NCBI GenBank assembly: GCA_900555015.1
Contig: USJL01000003.1
Span: 1-64,000 of the forward strand
Direction of reading: 5' to 3'
From: an uncultured Oscillospiraceae bacterium
GTDB lineage: Bacteria > Bacillota > Clostridia > Oscillospirales > Acutalibacteraceae
DNA length: 64,000 bases
Below are positions 1-7,685 of this stretch, piece after piece. The stretch's first letter is position 1, and every line of letters starts with the position of its first letter. The notes under the pieces are model-generated. The model did no database searches, was not told where the DNA came from, and saw only the letters and a program-made list of their open reading frames with translations. Position numbers and translations under genes: made by a program.

Positions 1-55
1 CTTTTAAAGTTAGATTTCAATATTTTACAATAATTTGTATATTGTGCGTTTTTAC

Positions 56-84
56 TTGTAAATGTGAATATGTTGTGTTATTAT
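56..84 (+). promoter_or_regulatory. sigma-A type promoter for the GT2/GtrA pair
   Basis: TTGTAA at 56-61 and TATTAT at 79-84 are separated by 17 bases, with a TGT extended -10 just before the hexamer. The GT2 gene starts 31 bases downstream with an AGAGG ribosome site. Inference from consensus match only. Confidence 0.55.
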
Positions 85-114
85 ATCTACATATTAAATT
101 ATCAGAGGTAAAAT

Positions 115-1056
115 ATGAAACTTTCACTTGTAGTGCCTTGTTATAACGAAGAGGGAAATGTTGAAAAGTTTTTTTCCGAAGTAAAAAGAGTTTTCAACGG
201 CAAGGTTGAAGATTATGAATTTGTTTTTGTAAATGACGGAAGTAAAGACAGCACATTGGCAAAGTTAAAAAAACTTTATAATGAGCAAAAGGATTCTCAC
301 ATTCAGGTACTTTCTTTCAGCAGAAATTTTGGCAAGGAATCTGCTATTTATGCAGGTCTTAACAATGCAAAGGGCGATTTGGTTTGCCTTATTGACGCTG
401 ATTTGCAGCAACGCCCTGAAGTTGTTCTTGAAATGCTGGATGTTATGAATTCAAAGGAAGATGTTGATTGTGTTACCGCTTATCAGGACGAGCGTAAAGA
501 AGGCAAAATGATGACGGCGATGAAATCAATGTTTTACAAGGTAATTAACGGTATTGCCGAAGTTAGATTTGTAAACGGTGCGTCGGATTTCAGACTTATG
601 AAGCGTTCAATGGTTAACGCAATTCTTGAAATGACAGAATATCACCGTTTTTCAAAAGGTATTTTCAGTTGGGTTGGATTTAATACCGAATATATTCCTT
701 ATACTGTTGAGGAAAGGAAAAGCGGCGAGTCAAAGTGGGGCTTTAAAAAGCTTTTAAAGTATGCTTTTGAAGGCATTGTTTCTTTTACAACATTTCCGCT
801 TAAACTTTCAACTTATGTCGGCTTTTTGTCTTCATTCATCTCAATTATTTATTTAATTGTTGTAGTTGTTCAAAAATTGGCATTCGGTATTAATGTTCCC
901 GGCTATGCAACTATAGTTGTTCTTGTTCTTTTACTTGGCGGGCTTCAGCTTTTCAGCTTGGGAATTTTGGGCGAATATTTGTCTAAAATTTATGTTCAGG
1001 TTAAAAACAGACCGGTTTATATTTTGAAAGAGCATTTAGGTAAAGATGATGAGTAA
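115..1056 (+). CDS. GT2 family polyprenyl-phosphate glycosyltransferase (DPM1/GtrB-like)
   Basis: The 313-residue protein has an N-terminal GT-A fold beginning with the VPCYNEE motif, a DAD metal and nucleotide-sugar motif at residues 94-96 followed by QQRPE, and two hydrophobic helices in the last 90 residues. This is the layout of enzymes that move a sugar from a nucleotide donor to undecaprenyl phosphate on the inner face of the membrane. The next gene encodes a GtrA-like membrane protein and overlaps it by 11 bases, the usual partner thought to flip the lipid-linked sugar. Start chosen from AGAGG at 103-107. The acceptor glycan is not visible. Family call firm, donor sugar unknown. Confidence 0.88.
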   Translation: MKLSLVVPCYNEEGNVEKFFSEVKRVFNGKVEDYEFVFVNDGSKDSTLAKLKKLYNEQKDSHIQVLSFSRNFGKESAIYAGLNNAKGDLVCLIDADLQQRPEVVLEMLDVMNSKEDVDCVTAYQDERKEGKMMTAMKSMFYKVINGIAEVRFVNGASDFRLMKRSMVNAILEMTEYHRFSKGIFSWVGFNTEYIPYTVEERKSGESKWGFKKLLKYAFEGIVSFTTFPLKLSTYVGFLSSFISIIYLIVVVVQKLAFGINVPGYATIVVLVLLLGGLQLFSLGILGEYLSKIYVQVKNRPVYILKEHLGKDDE

Positions 1057-1531
1057 AATAAAAAAACTTTATAAAAAATATGAAGAAGTAATTTTATACG
1101 TTGTTTTCGGCGGACTTACAACTCTTGTAAATTTTGTTTCATATTGGGCATTTAATAAAATTTTAGGCGAAAATCTTTATTTGGTAAGCAATGTAATTGC
1201 TTGGTTTATTTCTGTTGTTTTCGCTTATGTTACAAATAAACTTTGGGTTTTTGAATCGAAAAGCTGGGCTTTTAAGGTTTTGTTAAAAGAAGTGCCGGAG
1301 TTTTTTGCGGCAAGGCTTTTCAGCCTTGGTGTTGAAGAAGGCGGATTGTGGCTTTTCGTTGATAAATTCGGATTTGACAGGTATTCGTTCACTGTGTTTA
1401 ATTTTGAAGTAACAGGAAAACTTATTGCAAAAGTATTGCTTGCGGTAATTGTTGTTATTTTAAATTATTTCTTCAGCAAGTTTATTATTTTCGCCACTAA
1501 AAATAAGAAAAAAGAAAATAAAAACAAATAA
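1046..1531 (+). CDS. GtrA-like membrane protein
   Basis: The 161-residue protein has about four transmembrane segments and GtrA-family features: a FGGLTTLVN motif in the first helix and VTNKLWVF after the second loop, with a lysine-rich tail. GtrA proteins are proposed to translocate undecaprenyl-phosphate sugars made by a neighbouring GT2 enzyme, which is exactly the gene it overlaps here. Two tandem ATG codons (1046 and 1049) could start it; translation is probably coupled to the upstream gene because both lie inside that reading frame. A strong intrinsic terminator follows, closing a two-gene operon. Confidence 0.85.
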   Translation: MMSKIKKLYKKYEEVILYVVFGGLTTLVNFVSYWAFNKILGENLYLVSNVIAWFISVVFAYVTNKLWVFESKSWAFKVLLKEVPEFFAARLFSLGVEEGGLWLFVDKFGFDRYSFTVFNFEVTGKLIAKVLLAVIVVILNYFFSKFIIFATKNKKKENKNK

Positions 1532-1537
1532 TTTTAA

Positions 1538-1568
1538 AGCCGTGAAATTTTATTCACGGCTGTTTTTT
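1538..1568 (+). terminator. intrinsic terminator after gtrA-like gene
   Basis: Nine-base perfect stem AGCCGTGAA / TTCACGGCT (1538-1546 with 1553-1561) followed by a run of T. Confidence 0.85.
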
Positions 1569-1599
1569 GTATTATTGACTTAACAGTTTCATAAATATA

Positions 1600-1628
1600 T
1601 TGATATAAATGATTTTATTTGTTATAAT
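1600..1628 (+). promoter_or_regulatory. sigma-A promoter of the first SLH protein
   Basis: TTGATA at 1600-1605 and TATAAT at 1623-1628 with a 17-base spacer and a TGT extended -10. The expected transcript start near 1635 excludes upstream start codons such as 1609 and supports the ATG at 1648. Confidence 0.75.
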
Positions 1629-1647
1629 TATGGCGGAGGGCATTCCT

Positions 1648-2796
1648 ATGAAAAAAGTTTTAAGCGCATTAATGGCTGTTGTGTTAATGCTTTCTGTTTT
1701 TTCCGGCTTGGGAATAGCATATGCAGGCGGCACAGACAGTAATAAAAAAATAGATTTATCCGTAACATCTTTCGATTTAACGGCAAATGCAAAGGGCTGC
1801 GGAGCTTGGCAAAAGGACGCAAAAGAAAATTATTATTTTAATTATTTTCTTTCTTTTAATTTAGGCGACACTTTAACTGTAACGGATAACAGCGATTCAA
1901 CAGTGTATACTTATTCGGCAGTTAAAAACGGCGAATATACTTCGTATGAATTTTTAAACAGCGCCGATGAAGCATTGAACTATTATATTGAAGATAATCA
2001 ATATAAAAATCATTGGTCGGCAGGCAGTTATACGGCAACGCTTGTTTTGCCCGATTATAATTTGTCTGTTGATATTCCGGTTAATATTGCAAAGGGTTCT
2101 CAAAATACTTGCCTCCATAAGGGCGGAAATTGGAAAACCGTTAATTCATATCCTCAAAATTATTGCATTGCCTGCGGTAAATTAATTACAAAACTTAATT
2201 TTGAAGATTTGGGTTCTTTTGAATATTATTACGACTATGTGGCATACACATCTTATTATAACAATTTTATAACCGGCACAAATCCAACTTATTATACCGA
2301 TTTTTCACCTAAAACAAGGTTAACAAGGGCAATGCTTATTACGGTTATTTACCGTATGGCAGGTTCACCTTATGATGTGAAAAATCCTTATTCATCAAAT
2401 CCGTTTAAAGATATTAAAACAAATTCTTATTATTACAATGCCGCTTGCTGGGCATTAAAAAATAATATAACAAATCAGTTAACTTTCCGCCCAAACAATT
2501 ATGTTACAAGGGAGCAAACCGCAAGCTTTTTGTTTAGGTATGCAAAGTTAATTGATTGTGTGGATGACGGTTATAAATCTGTTGATTTAACAACATTTCC
2601 GGATTATAAAAATGTTAGTTCTTGGGCTGTTGAATCTATGCAATGGGCATATGAAAATAATATGATAACAGGTTCACAGCAAGGCACGTTAAATCCTCAG
2701 TATGCAACACAAAGAATACACGCTTCAAAAATTCTTTACGGATTCGGAACTGTTTGTAATATAGGTAATTTTGAAAACAGCGAAGTAAATCAGTAA
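1648..2796 (+). CDS. secreted SLH-domain surface protein (paralogue 1)
   Basis: The 382-residue protein starts with a signal peptide (MKK, hydrophobic core, cleavage near AYA-GG). The N-terminal part is beta-rich and Ig-like without a named match. A CxxC pair sits in the middle (near IACGK), and the C-terminal half carries S-layer-homology repeats with the typical RAMLITVIYRMAG, FKDI, AACWAL and REQTASFLFRYA signatures. SLH domains normally hold exported proteins to pyruvylated wall polymers. The start at 1648 is set by GGCGGAGG at 1632-1639 and by the promoter. It is paralogous to the 474-residue protein at 11836. Ligand of the N-terminal domain unknown. Confidence 0.85.
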   Translation: MKKVLSALMAVVLMLSVFSGLGIAYAGGTDSNKKIDLSVTSFDLTANAKGCGAWQKDAKENYYFNYFLSFNLGDTLTVTDNSDSTVYTYSAVKNGEYTSYEFLNSADEALNYYIEDNQYKNHWSAGSYTATLVLPDYNLSVDIPVNIAKGSQNTCLHKGGNWKTVNSYPQNYCIACGKLITKLNFEDLGSFEYYYDYVAYTSYYNNFITGTNPTYYTDFSPKTRLTRAMLITVIYRMAGSPYDVKNPYSSNPFKDIKTNSYYYNAACWALKNNITNQLTFRPNNYVTREQTASFLFRYAKLIDCVDDGYKSVDLTTFPDYKNVSSWAVESMQWAYENNMITGSQQGTLNPQYATQRIHASKILYGFGTVCNIGNFENSEVNQ

Positions 2797-2813
2797 TTAG
2801 TTGTAAAATATAA

Positions 2814-2845
2814 CGCATTAAAGCTTAATCTTTAATGCGTTTTTT
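2814..2845 (+). terminator. intrinsic terminator after SLH gene
   Basis: Ten-base stem CGCATTAAAG / CTTTAATGCG (2814-2823 with 2830-2839) followed by six T. It overlaps the original 3' end of the facing EamA gene. Confidence 0.8.
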
Positions 2846-2855
2846 CTTTTCTGTT

Positions 2856-3710
2856 TTAAATTTTTGTTCGGAAATTTCCGCAAACAATGCTCCGCCTATT
2901 ATCAGTATTGCCCCAATAATTTGTAAGGTGTTCATTTTTTTCTTTTAGCAGAAATGCCGAAAGAATAACGGCAGATAGAGGTTCAATATAGCCGCAAACA
3001 GCAACAGTTTGAATCGGCAATTTTCCTATTGATGAAAAGTACAGCAGGCAGCCTATTCCTGTATTGAAAATGCCTAAAATCATTATCCAAATCCAATTAT
3101 TGCAGGTTATATTTGTTTCAATATTACCAGTAATCATTGTAAATATTGCTACGGCAATAAAACTTACAAACAGCTGAATTGTAGAATTTTCCTTACCATC
3201 AATGTTTTTGGCGCCTTTGTTTGACGTAACCATAATTGCATACATAATTGCAGAAAGTATGCCAAGTATAAAACCTTTTTTATTGATTGCGTTAATTGAG
3301 TTGCCGTTAATCATCAGTATTCCGCAAATAACTGCGGCAAATCCTATTAGTTTTACCGGTTTTAATTTCTCTTTGAATAAAAACGGTGAAAGCGCCATAA
3401 CAATTACAGGACCGGAATAATACAGTAGTGACGCTATTCCTACACCTGTCAGTTTGTATGCTTCGTACAGGCAAATCCAGCTTCCGCCCATTGCAATACC
3501 CGAAAAAGCTATAAAAATTAAATCCTTTTTATGCTTAAATCCTGTAAATTTATTACCGCCGATTAAATATATTAAAATCAGCAAAATACTTCCTATCAAA
3601 GTTCGCATCAGCACTATTTGCATGCTTGGCAAATTAATATTACTTGCAACTATTCCGTTTGAGCCAAAAAGCAATAACGCAAAAATGTATTTAATGTATT
3701 CTTTTTTCAT
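2856..3710 (-). CDS. EamA/DMT family transporter, frameshifted at the C-terminus
   Basis: The 284-residue protein is an inner-membrane drug/metabolite transporter with about ten hydrophobic helices in two EamA halves; typical motifs are the LLFGSNGIVA start and GYIEPLSAVI in the second half. At the seven-T run 2935-2941 (A7 in the gene) the frame slips. With six A the protein would continue MNTLQIIGA and end at 2825 with the usual last helix and a lysine-rich tail, whereas the frame as written adds a polar tail beginning NEHLTNYWG. The last helix is therefore lost unless this is a read error. It is divergent from a LysR gene that is also broken; such pairs usually export what the regulator senses. 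Substrate unknown. Confidence 0.8.
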   Translation of the reverse strand: MKKEYIKYIFALLLFGSNGIVASNINLPSMQIVLMRTLIGSILLILIYLIGGNKFTGFKHKKDLIFIAFSGIAMGGSWICLYEAYKLTGVGIASLLYYSGPVIVMALSPFLFKEKLKPVKLIGFAAVICGILMINGNSINAINKKGFILGILSAIMYAIMVTSNKGAKNIDGKENSTIQLFVSFIAVAIFTMITGNIETNITCNNWIWIMILGIFNTGIGCLLYFSSIGKLPIQTVAVCGYIEPLSAVILSAFLLKEKNEHLTNYWGNTDNRRSIVCGNFRTKI

Positions 3711-3780
3711 TTTTTTACCTTTTTATTGAATTTTATTTAAATATATAATATCATATTAGCAGATATAATAAAAACGAATA

Positions 3781-3803
3781 TTTGTAATAATAAACATTAC
3801 AAA
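3781..3803. promoter_or_regulatory. candidate LysR operator between divergent genes
   Basis: Perfect inverted repeat TTTGTAAT-N7-ATTACAAA in the 114-base gap between the EamA gene (minus) and the lysR gene (plus). It contains the T-N11-A core expected of LysR-type regulator sites and lies 21 bases before the lysR start. Binding is inferred. Confidence 0.6.
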
Positions 3804-3824
3804 ATCAAATGTTAAGGTGCTGAA

Positions 3825-4253
3825 ATGGATAAAAATTTGCAAAAATACACGGCGTTTGTAAAAACTGTTGAATACGGCAGTTTCACAAAAGCGGCAGAAA
3901 TATTAAATTATTCTCAATCAGGCGTAAGCCAAATGATTAACGATTTGGAAAACGAATGGAATTTAACTTTGCTTGAAAGAGGTAAAAACGGTGTAAAATT
4001 AACAAGTGAAGGTTTAAAACTGTTTCCCTATGCAAAATCCGTTTGTAATGAATTTGATAAAATGCAAAATCAAATTGATGAAATTAACGGCTTGAAAAGC
4101 GGAATTATCAGAATAGGCACTTTTTCAAGTATCGCAACTCACCGTTTGCCGCAAATAATTAAAAGTTTTCAAAAGGATTATCCGGGTATTGATTATGAAC
4201 TTCTTTTAGGCGATTACACGGAAATTGAAGAGTTGATAGAACAGGGAGAGTAG
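3825..4253 (+). CDS. LysR-family regulator, N-terminal fragment of a frameshifted gene
   Basis: These 142 residues hold the LysR winged helix-turn-helix (FVKTVEYGSFTKAAEIL followed by SQSGVSQMI), the linker helix and the start of the ligand-binding domain. The frame stops at a TAG at 4251 just after IEQGE. Reading on in the +1-shifted frame gives VDCGFLRIP, the conserved continuation of this family, so one base is missing around 4244-4250. Together with the fragment at 4265-4702 it makes a protein of about 292 residues, the normal family length. It is divergent from the EamA transporter and probably its regulator. If the frameshift is real, only the DNA-binding part and the first lobe would be made. 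Confidence 0.8.
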   Translation: MDKNLQKYTAFVKTVEYGSFTKAAEILNYSQSGVSQMINDLENEWNLTLLERGKNGVKLTSEGLKLFPYAKSVCNEFDKMQNQIDEINGLKSGIIRIGTFSSIATHRLPQIIKSFQKDYPGIDYELLLGDYTEIEELIEQGE

Positions 4254-4264
4254 ATTGCGGCTTT

Positions 4265-4702
4265 TTGCGTATTCCAACCAAGCATAAGTTTGAAACATAT
4301 TTTTTTGAAGAAGATGAATTGCGTGTTATTTTGCCTAAAAATCACCCGTTTGTAAATGAAAATGTATTTCCTGTTGAGGAGCTATGTAATTATCCGTTTA
4401 TGTTGCTGGAAAAAGGTGCAAAAGCAGAAATATCACAAATTTTTGAAAAGCACAAACTTATTCCAAATGTAAAATTTATTACTTGGGATGATTATGCCGT
4501 TATGTCTATGGTTGAAAGCGGATTGGGAATTTCAATTTTGCCGTCGCTTATATTAAATCGTGTACCGTATGATATAGTTACAAAACCGTTAAGCATTCCT
4601 GCTTACAGACAAATCGGCGTTGCATTAAGAAATTCAAAAGACGCTTCTGTAGCCGTTAAAAAATTTTTGCAATATTTAAATTTGAAAGATTATAATAAAT
4701 AA
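4265..4702 (+). CDS. LysR-family regulator, C-terminal fragment of the same gene
   Basis: This 145-residue frame is the second part of the LysR substrate-binding domain: a predicted PKNHPF segment, the YPFMLLEKG region and the MSMVESGLGISILPSLI segment typical of the effector cleft. It has no ribosome site or sensible start of its own (a TTG codon inside the domain), so it is not an independent gene but the rest of the regulator begun at 3825, separated by one missing base. A stop follows at 4702 and then the promoter of the esterase. Confidence 0.75.
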   Translation: MRIPTKHKFETYFFEEDELRVILPKNHPFVNENVFPVEELCNYPFMLLEKGAKAEISQIFEKHKLIPNVKFITWDDYAVMSMVESGLGISILPSLILNRVPYDIVTKPLSIPAYRQIGVALRNSKDASVAVKKFLQYLNLKDYNK

Positions 4703-4714
4703 ATTTTCCTTTAT

Positions 4715-4743
4715 TTGACAGATTAAGTACCCTTTGTTATACT
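4715..4743 (+). promoter_or_regulatory. consensus sigma-A promoter of the esterase gene
   Basis: TTGACA at 4715-4720, 17-base spacer, TATACT at 4738-4743 with a TGT extended -10. The gene starts 28 bases later. Confidence 0.8.
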
Positions 4744-4770
4744 GAAAATATAATTTGTTCGGAGGCTGTT

Positions 4771-5913
4771 ATGGAAGAAGTTCAGGTAAAACAAAAGAAA
4801 AAAGGCAGTGGTGTTAAAGTGTTGGGCATTATTTTGGCAGTTATTTTATGTATTGCAGTTATTGCAATAATTTTTATTTCTGTTGTTACAATTCCTAAAA
4901 AAGATACAAGTGATAAAATGGTTCCTGTGGGAGGTATGGTAGTTTCTGACGAGGTGGATTACAGAGCCGACAGCGATAAAAAATTAACTAAAAACCCTGT
5001 AATCAAATTAATGGAAATGGTTTGGTATTTTTGCAGCTTCGGCGATGAAAGTAAGCACGCAAAGCAAACGCCGCCGCAGGTGGAAATGATTAAAGATATT
5101 CCCTATATTGATGATGGTAATATGTATCATAAATTAGATGTTTTTTATCCTGAAAACACATTGCCAACCGATAAATTGCCTGTAGTTATTGATATTCATG
5201 GCGGTGGCTGGATGTATGCCACAAAAGATTTAAACGAATATTATTGCCGTGCTATTGCAAACAAAGGCTACATAGTTTTCAGTATAAGCTATCGTCTGGT
5301 GCCTGATGTTACGGTTGATTTGCAGCTTCAAGATGTGGCAGACGCACTTAAATGGATTGAAAATAATATGTCATCTTATCCTTGCGATACAAACAGTATT
5401 ATGTTAACCGGTGATTCAGCAGGCGGTCAACTTGCAGTTTATTCCGAAATTTTAATGCAAAGTGAAGAACTTCGCCAAATTTTTAATGTGCAGCAGGTTA
5501 ATTTAAATGTAGACGCCCTTGTGTTAACTTCTCCTGTTTCATATATGGATGACGGTATATTAAGCGTTTATACTAAAATACTTTGGGGCAGTGATTATAA
5601 AAATAAACCCACTGCAAATTATATGAATTTAGATGAAATAATTGATTTTGCAAATGATATGCCGCCTACATATTTAATTACAAGCAGCGGCGACACTTTG
5701 GCAAATAAGCAAACTCACAAAGCGGCTGAATTGCTTGAAAGCAAAGGCGTTACAGTTGATATAGAGGATTACGGTAAATTTGAAAATAAAAAATTGCCTC
5801 ATGTTTTCAGCGTTTTGTTCCCGTTTGATGAAATAGGAAACCGGGCAATAGACGGTGCGTTGAGTTTTTATGATAATGCTGTTTTGGAAAAGCAAACAGC
5901 CGAAGCAAATTAA
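4771..5913 (+). CDS. membrane-anchored alpha/beta hydrolase (esterase/lipase)
   Basis: The 380-residue protein has a lysine-rich start followed by one hydrophobic helix (about residues 15-42), so it is probably anchored with the enzyme outside. The hydrolase domain shows the oxyanion motif HGGGW with His143, the nucleophile elbow GDSAGG with Ser216, and a late LPHVFS segment likely to hold the catalytic His. This is the hormone-sensitive-lipase-like branch, which acts on short acyl or acetyl esters. A role in removing acetyl groups from glycans is possible but not shown. It has its own promoter and terminator, hence a single-gene unit. GGAGG at 4759-4763 sets the start. Confidence 0.85.
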   Translation: MEEVQVKQKKKGSGVKVLGIILAVILCIAVIAIIFISVVTIPKKDTSDKMVPVGGMVVSDEVDYRADSDKKLTKNPVIKLMEMVWYFCSFGDESKHAKQTPPQVEMIKDIPYIDDGNMYHKLDVFYPENTLPTDKLPVVIDIHGGGWMYATKDLNEYYCRAIANKGYIVFSISYRLVPDVTVDLQLQDVADALKWIENNMSSYPCDTNSIMLTGDSAGGQLAVYSEILMQSEELRQIFNVQQVNLNVDALVLTSPVSYMDDGILSVYTKILWGSDYKNKPTANYMNLDEIIDFANDMPPTYLITSSGDTLANKQTHKAAELLESKGVTVDIEDYGKFENKKLPHVFSVLFPFDEIGNRAIDGALSFYDNAVLEKQTAEAN

Positions 5914-5925
5914 TTTAAAATTTGA

Positions 5926-5964
5926 AAGACCTGTTAATACATGTGTACTAACAGGTCTTTTTTT
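5926..5964 (+). terminator. intrinsic terminator after the esterase gene
   Basis: Eleven-base stem AAGACCTGTTA / TAACAGGTCTT (5926-5936 with 5949-5959) followed by a T run. Confidence 0.85.
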
Positions 5965-6002
5965 GCGTTAAGTAAAATTCGGTTTATTAAAACCGTATTT
6001 TT

Positions 6003-6476
6003 TTATTTAATGTTTTCTATCCAATTATTAATTTGGGCAGCAGGAGTAACTTGGCGTTTTCCGCTGAATTTAACATTTAATCTTTTTTTCACGGTTGCGC
6101 CTTTGCATGCACTTTCAAAATCTTCAAGTGTATGACCTATCCAGCCGCCGTTTGTGGCAAATGGGTAAATTGTTTTGCCGTTAAAATTATTTTCGTTTAA
6201 AAATGTGTGCATTGCCGGTGCAAATGTGTACCACCATACCGGGGTTCCCAAAACAATATTGTCGTATTCGCTTAAATCAATGCTCAGCGGTTTGATTTTT
6301 GGGCAATAACCGTTATTAACTTCTTCTTGTCCCTGGTCAACAATGCTATTATAACTGCCGGTGTACGGCTTTTCTGTTTCAATTTCAAATAAGTCGCCGT
6401 TTGTTTTTTCTTTAATAATATCGGCAATTTTTTTTGTGTTTCCGCCGAATGAATAATAAATTATTGCTGTTTTCAT
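6003..6476 (-). CDS. flavodoxin
   Basis: The 157-residue protein is a flavodoxin-like FMN carrier of the cytoplasm. It begins with the phosphate-binding loop YSFGGNTKKIA, then has PVWWYTFAP in the loop that packs on the isoalloxazine ring and FATNGGW in the next strand end. Length and motifs match the flavodoxin_4 type often annotated as short flavodoxin in Clostridia. The start follows GAAAGGAAG on the minus strand. It stands alone between the esterase and the cotJ genes, so the redox partner cannot be read from context. Confidence 0.88.
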   Translation of the reverse strand: MKTAIIYYSFGGNTKKIADIIKEKTNGDLFEIETEKPYTGSYNSIVDQGQEEVNNGYCPKIKPLSIDLSEYDNIVLGTPVWWYTFAPAMHTFLNENNFNGKTIYPFATNGGWIGHTLEDFESACKGATVKKRLNVKFSGKRQVTPAAQINNWIENIK

Positions 6477-6554
6477 ATTTTTTACTTCCTTTCGTTTTTT
6501 ACTAATTTAATTATAAAACTTTGAGTTTACTCCAAGTCAATACTTTTTTTAAAA

Positions 6555-6603
6555 AATTTAAAAAAACAGCCTTCTGAATTTTAAATTTGTAAATTCAAAA
6601 GGC
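6555..6603 (-). terminator. intrinsic terminator of the cotJAB unit
   Basis: On the minus strand an imperfect stem (GCCTTTTGAATTT with AAATTCAGAAGGC, plus-strand 6569-6603) is followed by a T run at 6567-6555, directly after the cotJB stop. Confidence 0.7.
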
Positions 6604-6610
6604 ATTTTGT

Positions 6611-6847
6611 TTACTGATTATCCCACGGCCATGGGTCTTGAAGCCATTCATCACTGTTTTGACCGTTTAAAGTTAAAGGACCGTAGGCTTCTTCATATTC
6701 TTTTTTTATTTTTTCAAATTGTGTTTTGTATTTCTCGTATAAATTTTGTGCGTCTTTGTTGTCAAGATGTGTATCTAAGTAAACACGCATTTCCCACATT
6801 GCAAATTGAATTGCAGAAAGTCTTAAAAGCATTTGTTGTCTGTTCAT
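6611..6847 (-). CDS. cotJB: spore coat protein CotJB
   Basis: The 78-residue protein matches CotJB: an N-terminal helix RLSAIQFAMWEMRVYLDTH, a charged middle and the proline/tryptophan-rich end LQDPWPWDNQ. CotJB belongs to the spore inner-coat complex made with CotJA and CotJC in the mother cell. Its start overlaps the cotJA stop by four bases (ATGA), giving coupled translation. The usual third gene cotJC (a manganese-catalase-like protein) does not follow here; an intrinsic terminator does. Confidence 0.92.
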   Translation of the reverse strand: MNRQQMLLRLSAIQFAMWEMRVYLDTHLDNKDAQNLYEKYKTQFEKIKKEYEEAYGPLTLNGQNSDEWLQDPWPWDNQ

Positions 6848-7059
6848 TTTAAAACTCCTTTACCTGTAAACGGTTTGTTAAGCTCCGGAAAAAGAGTACC
6901 TGCATCAAGTGCGGCGTCTTCTTCGCTGTAAATTACGGCTTGTTGTTGAAACGGAATATATGCCATTGTTACCGTTGGTTCTTTTGGTAACGGCGGTAAA
7001 ATATTTTGATTTGAATTATTTAAAAAACTCGGATTAAAAAGTTCATCATACTTATCCAT
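6844..7059 (-). CDS. cotJA: spore coat associated protein CotJA
   Basis: The 71-residue protein carries the CotJA signature VTMAYIPFQQ followed by a small acidic segment and the LFPELNKPF motif. It is a spore coat component expressed in the mother cell. GAGAA just before the ATG gives the ribosome site. It heads a two-gene unit with cotJB (four-base overlap). A sigma-E-like promoter may lie at 7083-7109. Together with ypeB and the spoVA genes it shows that this organism makes spores. Confidence 0.92.
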   Translation of the reverse strand: MDKYDELFNPSFLNNSNQNILPPLPKEPTVTMAYIPFQQQAVIYSEEDAALDAGTLFPELNKPFTGKGVLK

Positions 7060-7082
7060 AAATTAATTCTCCTTTCTGTTTT

Positions 7083-7109
7083 ATAATATGTTTGCGTGCA
7101 AAAATTGAC
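7083..7109 (-). promoter_or_regulatory. possible sigma-E-like promoter of cotJAB
   Basis: On the minus strand GTCAATTT and CATATTAT are separated by 11 bases, close to the sigma-E pattern GTCATATT / CATACAAT but with a short spacer. Suggested mainly by the gene's known mother-cell expression in other species. Confidence 0.3.
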
Positions 7110-7214
7110 AAATAAGAGAAAATAAATTTTTCACATATAATGTAAACAGGAATGTTTAAAAATTGAAAAGGCAGGTAAAAATAATATTGAATTAATAAAA
7201 TTAAGGTGATAATT

Positions 7215-7556
7215 ATGACTGTAAAACGCGGCGATATATATTATGCCGATTTAAGCCCGGTAATAGGTTCGGAACAGGGCGGTGTTCGTCCGGTACTTAT
7301 AGTTCAAAATGATGTGGGAAATAAGTTTTCGCCTACTGTAATTGCCGCTGCCATAACAAGTCAGCGTGATAAAACAAATTTGCCCACTCATATTGAGGTG
7401 GATGCCCGTGACTGCGGACTTGCAAAAGACAGTGTTGTTTTGCTTGAGCAGGTGCGAACAATAGACAAACGCCGCTTGCGTGAAAAAATGGGTGCTCTTG
7501 ATAATGGCTCTATGGGCAAAGTTAATCAGGCGCTTTCTGTTTCATTCGGGCTTTGA
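7215..7556 (+). CDS. mazF: MazF/EndoA-type endoribonuclease toxin
   Basis: The 113-residue protein matches the PemK/MazF family closely: VKRGDIYYADLSPV at the start, the GSEQGG loop with RPVLIVQND, and later LLEQVRTIDK. These enzymes cut single-stranded mRNA at short sequence motifs. Start taken at the ATG with AAGGTG at 7203-7208; the GTG at 7206 lies inside that site. No MazE-like antitoxin is seen before or after it; in many Firmicutes the antitoxin gene is directly upstream, but here that space is the 155-base cotJA/mazF gap. An antitoxin elsewhere on the chromosome is the likely explanation. Confidence 0.92.
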   Translation: MTVKRGDIYYADLSPVIGSEQGGVRPVLIVQNDVGNKFSPTVIAAAITSQRDKTNLPTHIEVDARDCGLAKDSVVLLEQVRTIDKRRLREKMGALDNGSMGKVNQALSVSFGL

Positions 7557-7559
7557 TTT

Positions 7560-7592
7560 ACGAATAACTCGGCAGAGTTATTCGTTTTTTGT
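7560..7592 (+). terminator. intrinsic terminator after mazF
   Basis: Eleven-base perfect stem ACGAATAACTC / GAGTTATTCGT (7560-7570 with 7575-7585) and a T run. Confidence 0.88.
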
Positions 7593-7626
7593 TTGGTTAA
7601 AAGTTAGTTACAACAGGGCAAATTTG

Positions 7627-7655
7627 TTGCTTATTTTTATGTTTAATGGTAAAAT
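7627..7655 (+). promoter_or_regulatory. promoter of dut-GH43
   Basis: TTGCTT at 7627-7632, 17-base spacer, TAAAAT at 7650-7655 with a TGG extended -10; dut starts 31 bases downstream. Confidence 0.5.
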
Positions 7656-7685
7656 TACAATATATTATGTAAAAGAGGTGCAAAT

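Noticed and set aside
1609..1647. Earlier in-frame start for the first SLH protein
   Set aside because: The stretch overlaps the promoter -10 box, and a proper signal peptide and GGAGG site point to 1648.
5941..6135. 64-residue frame on the plus strand after the esterase terminator
   Set aside because: Opposite the flavodoxin gene, which has clear FMN motifs.
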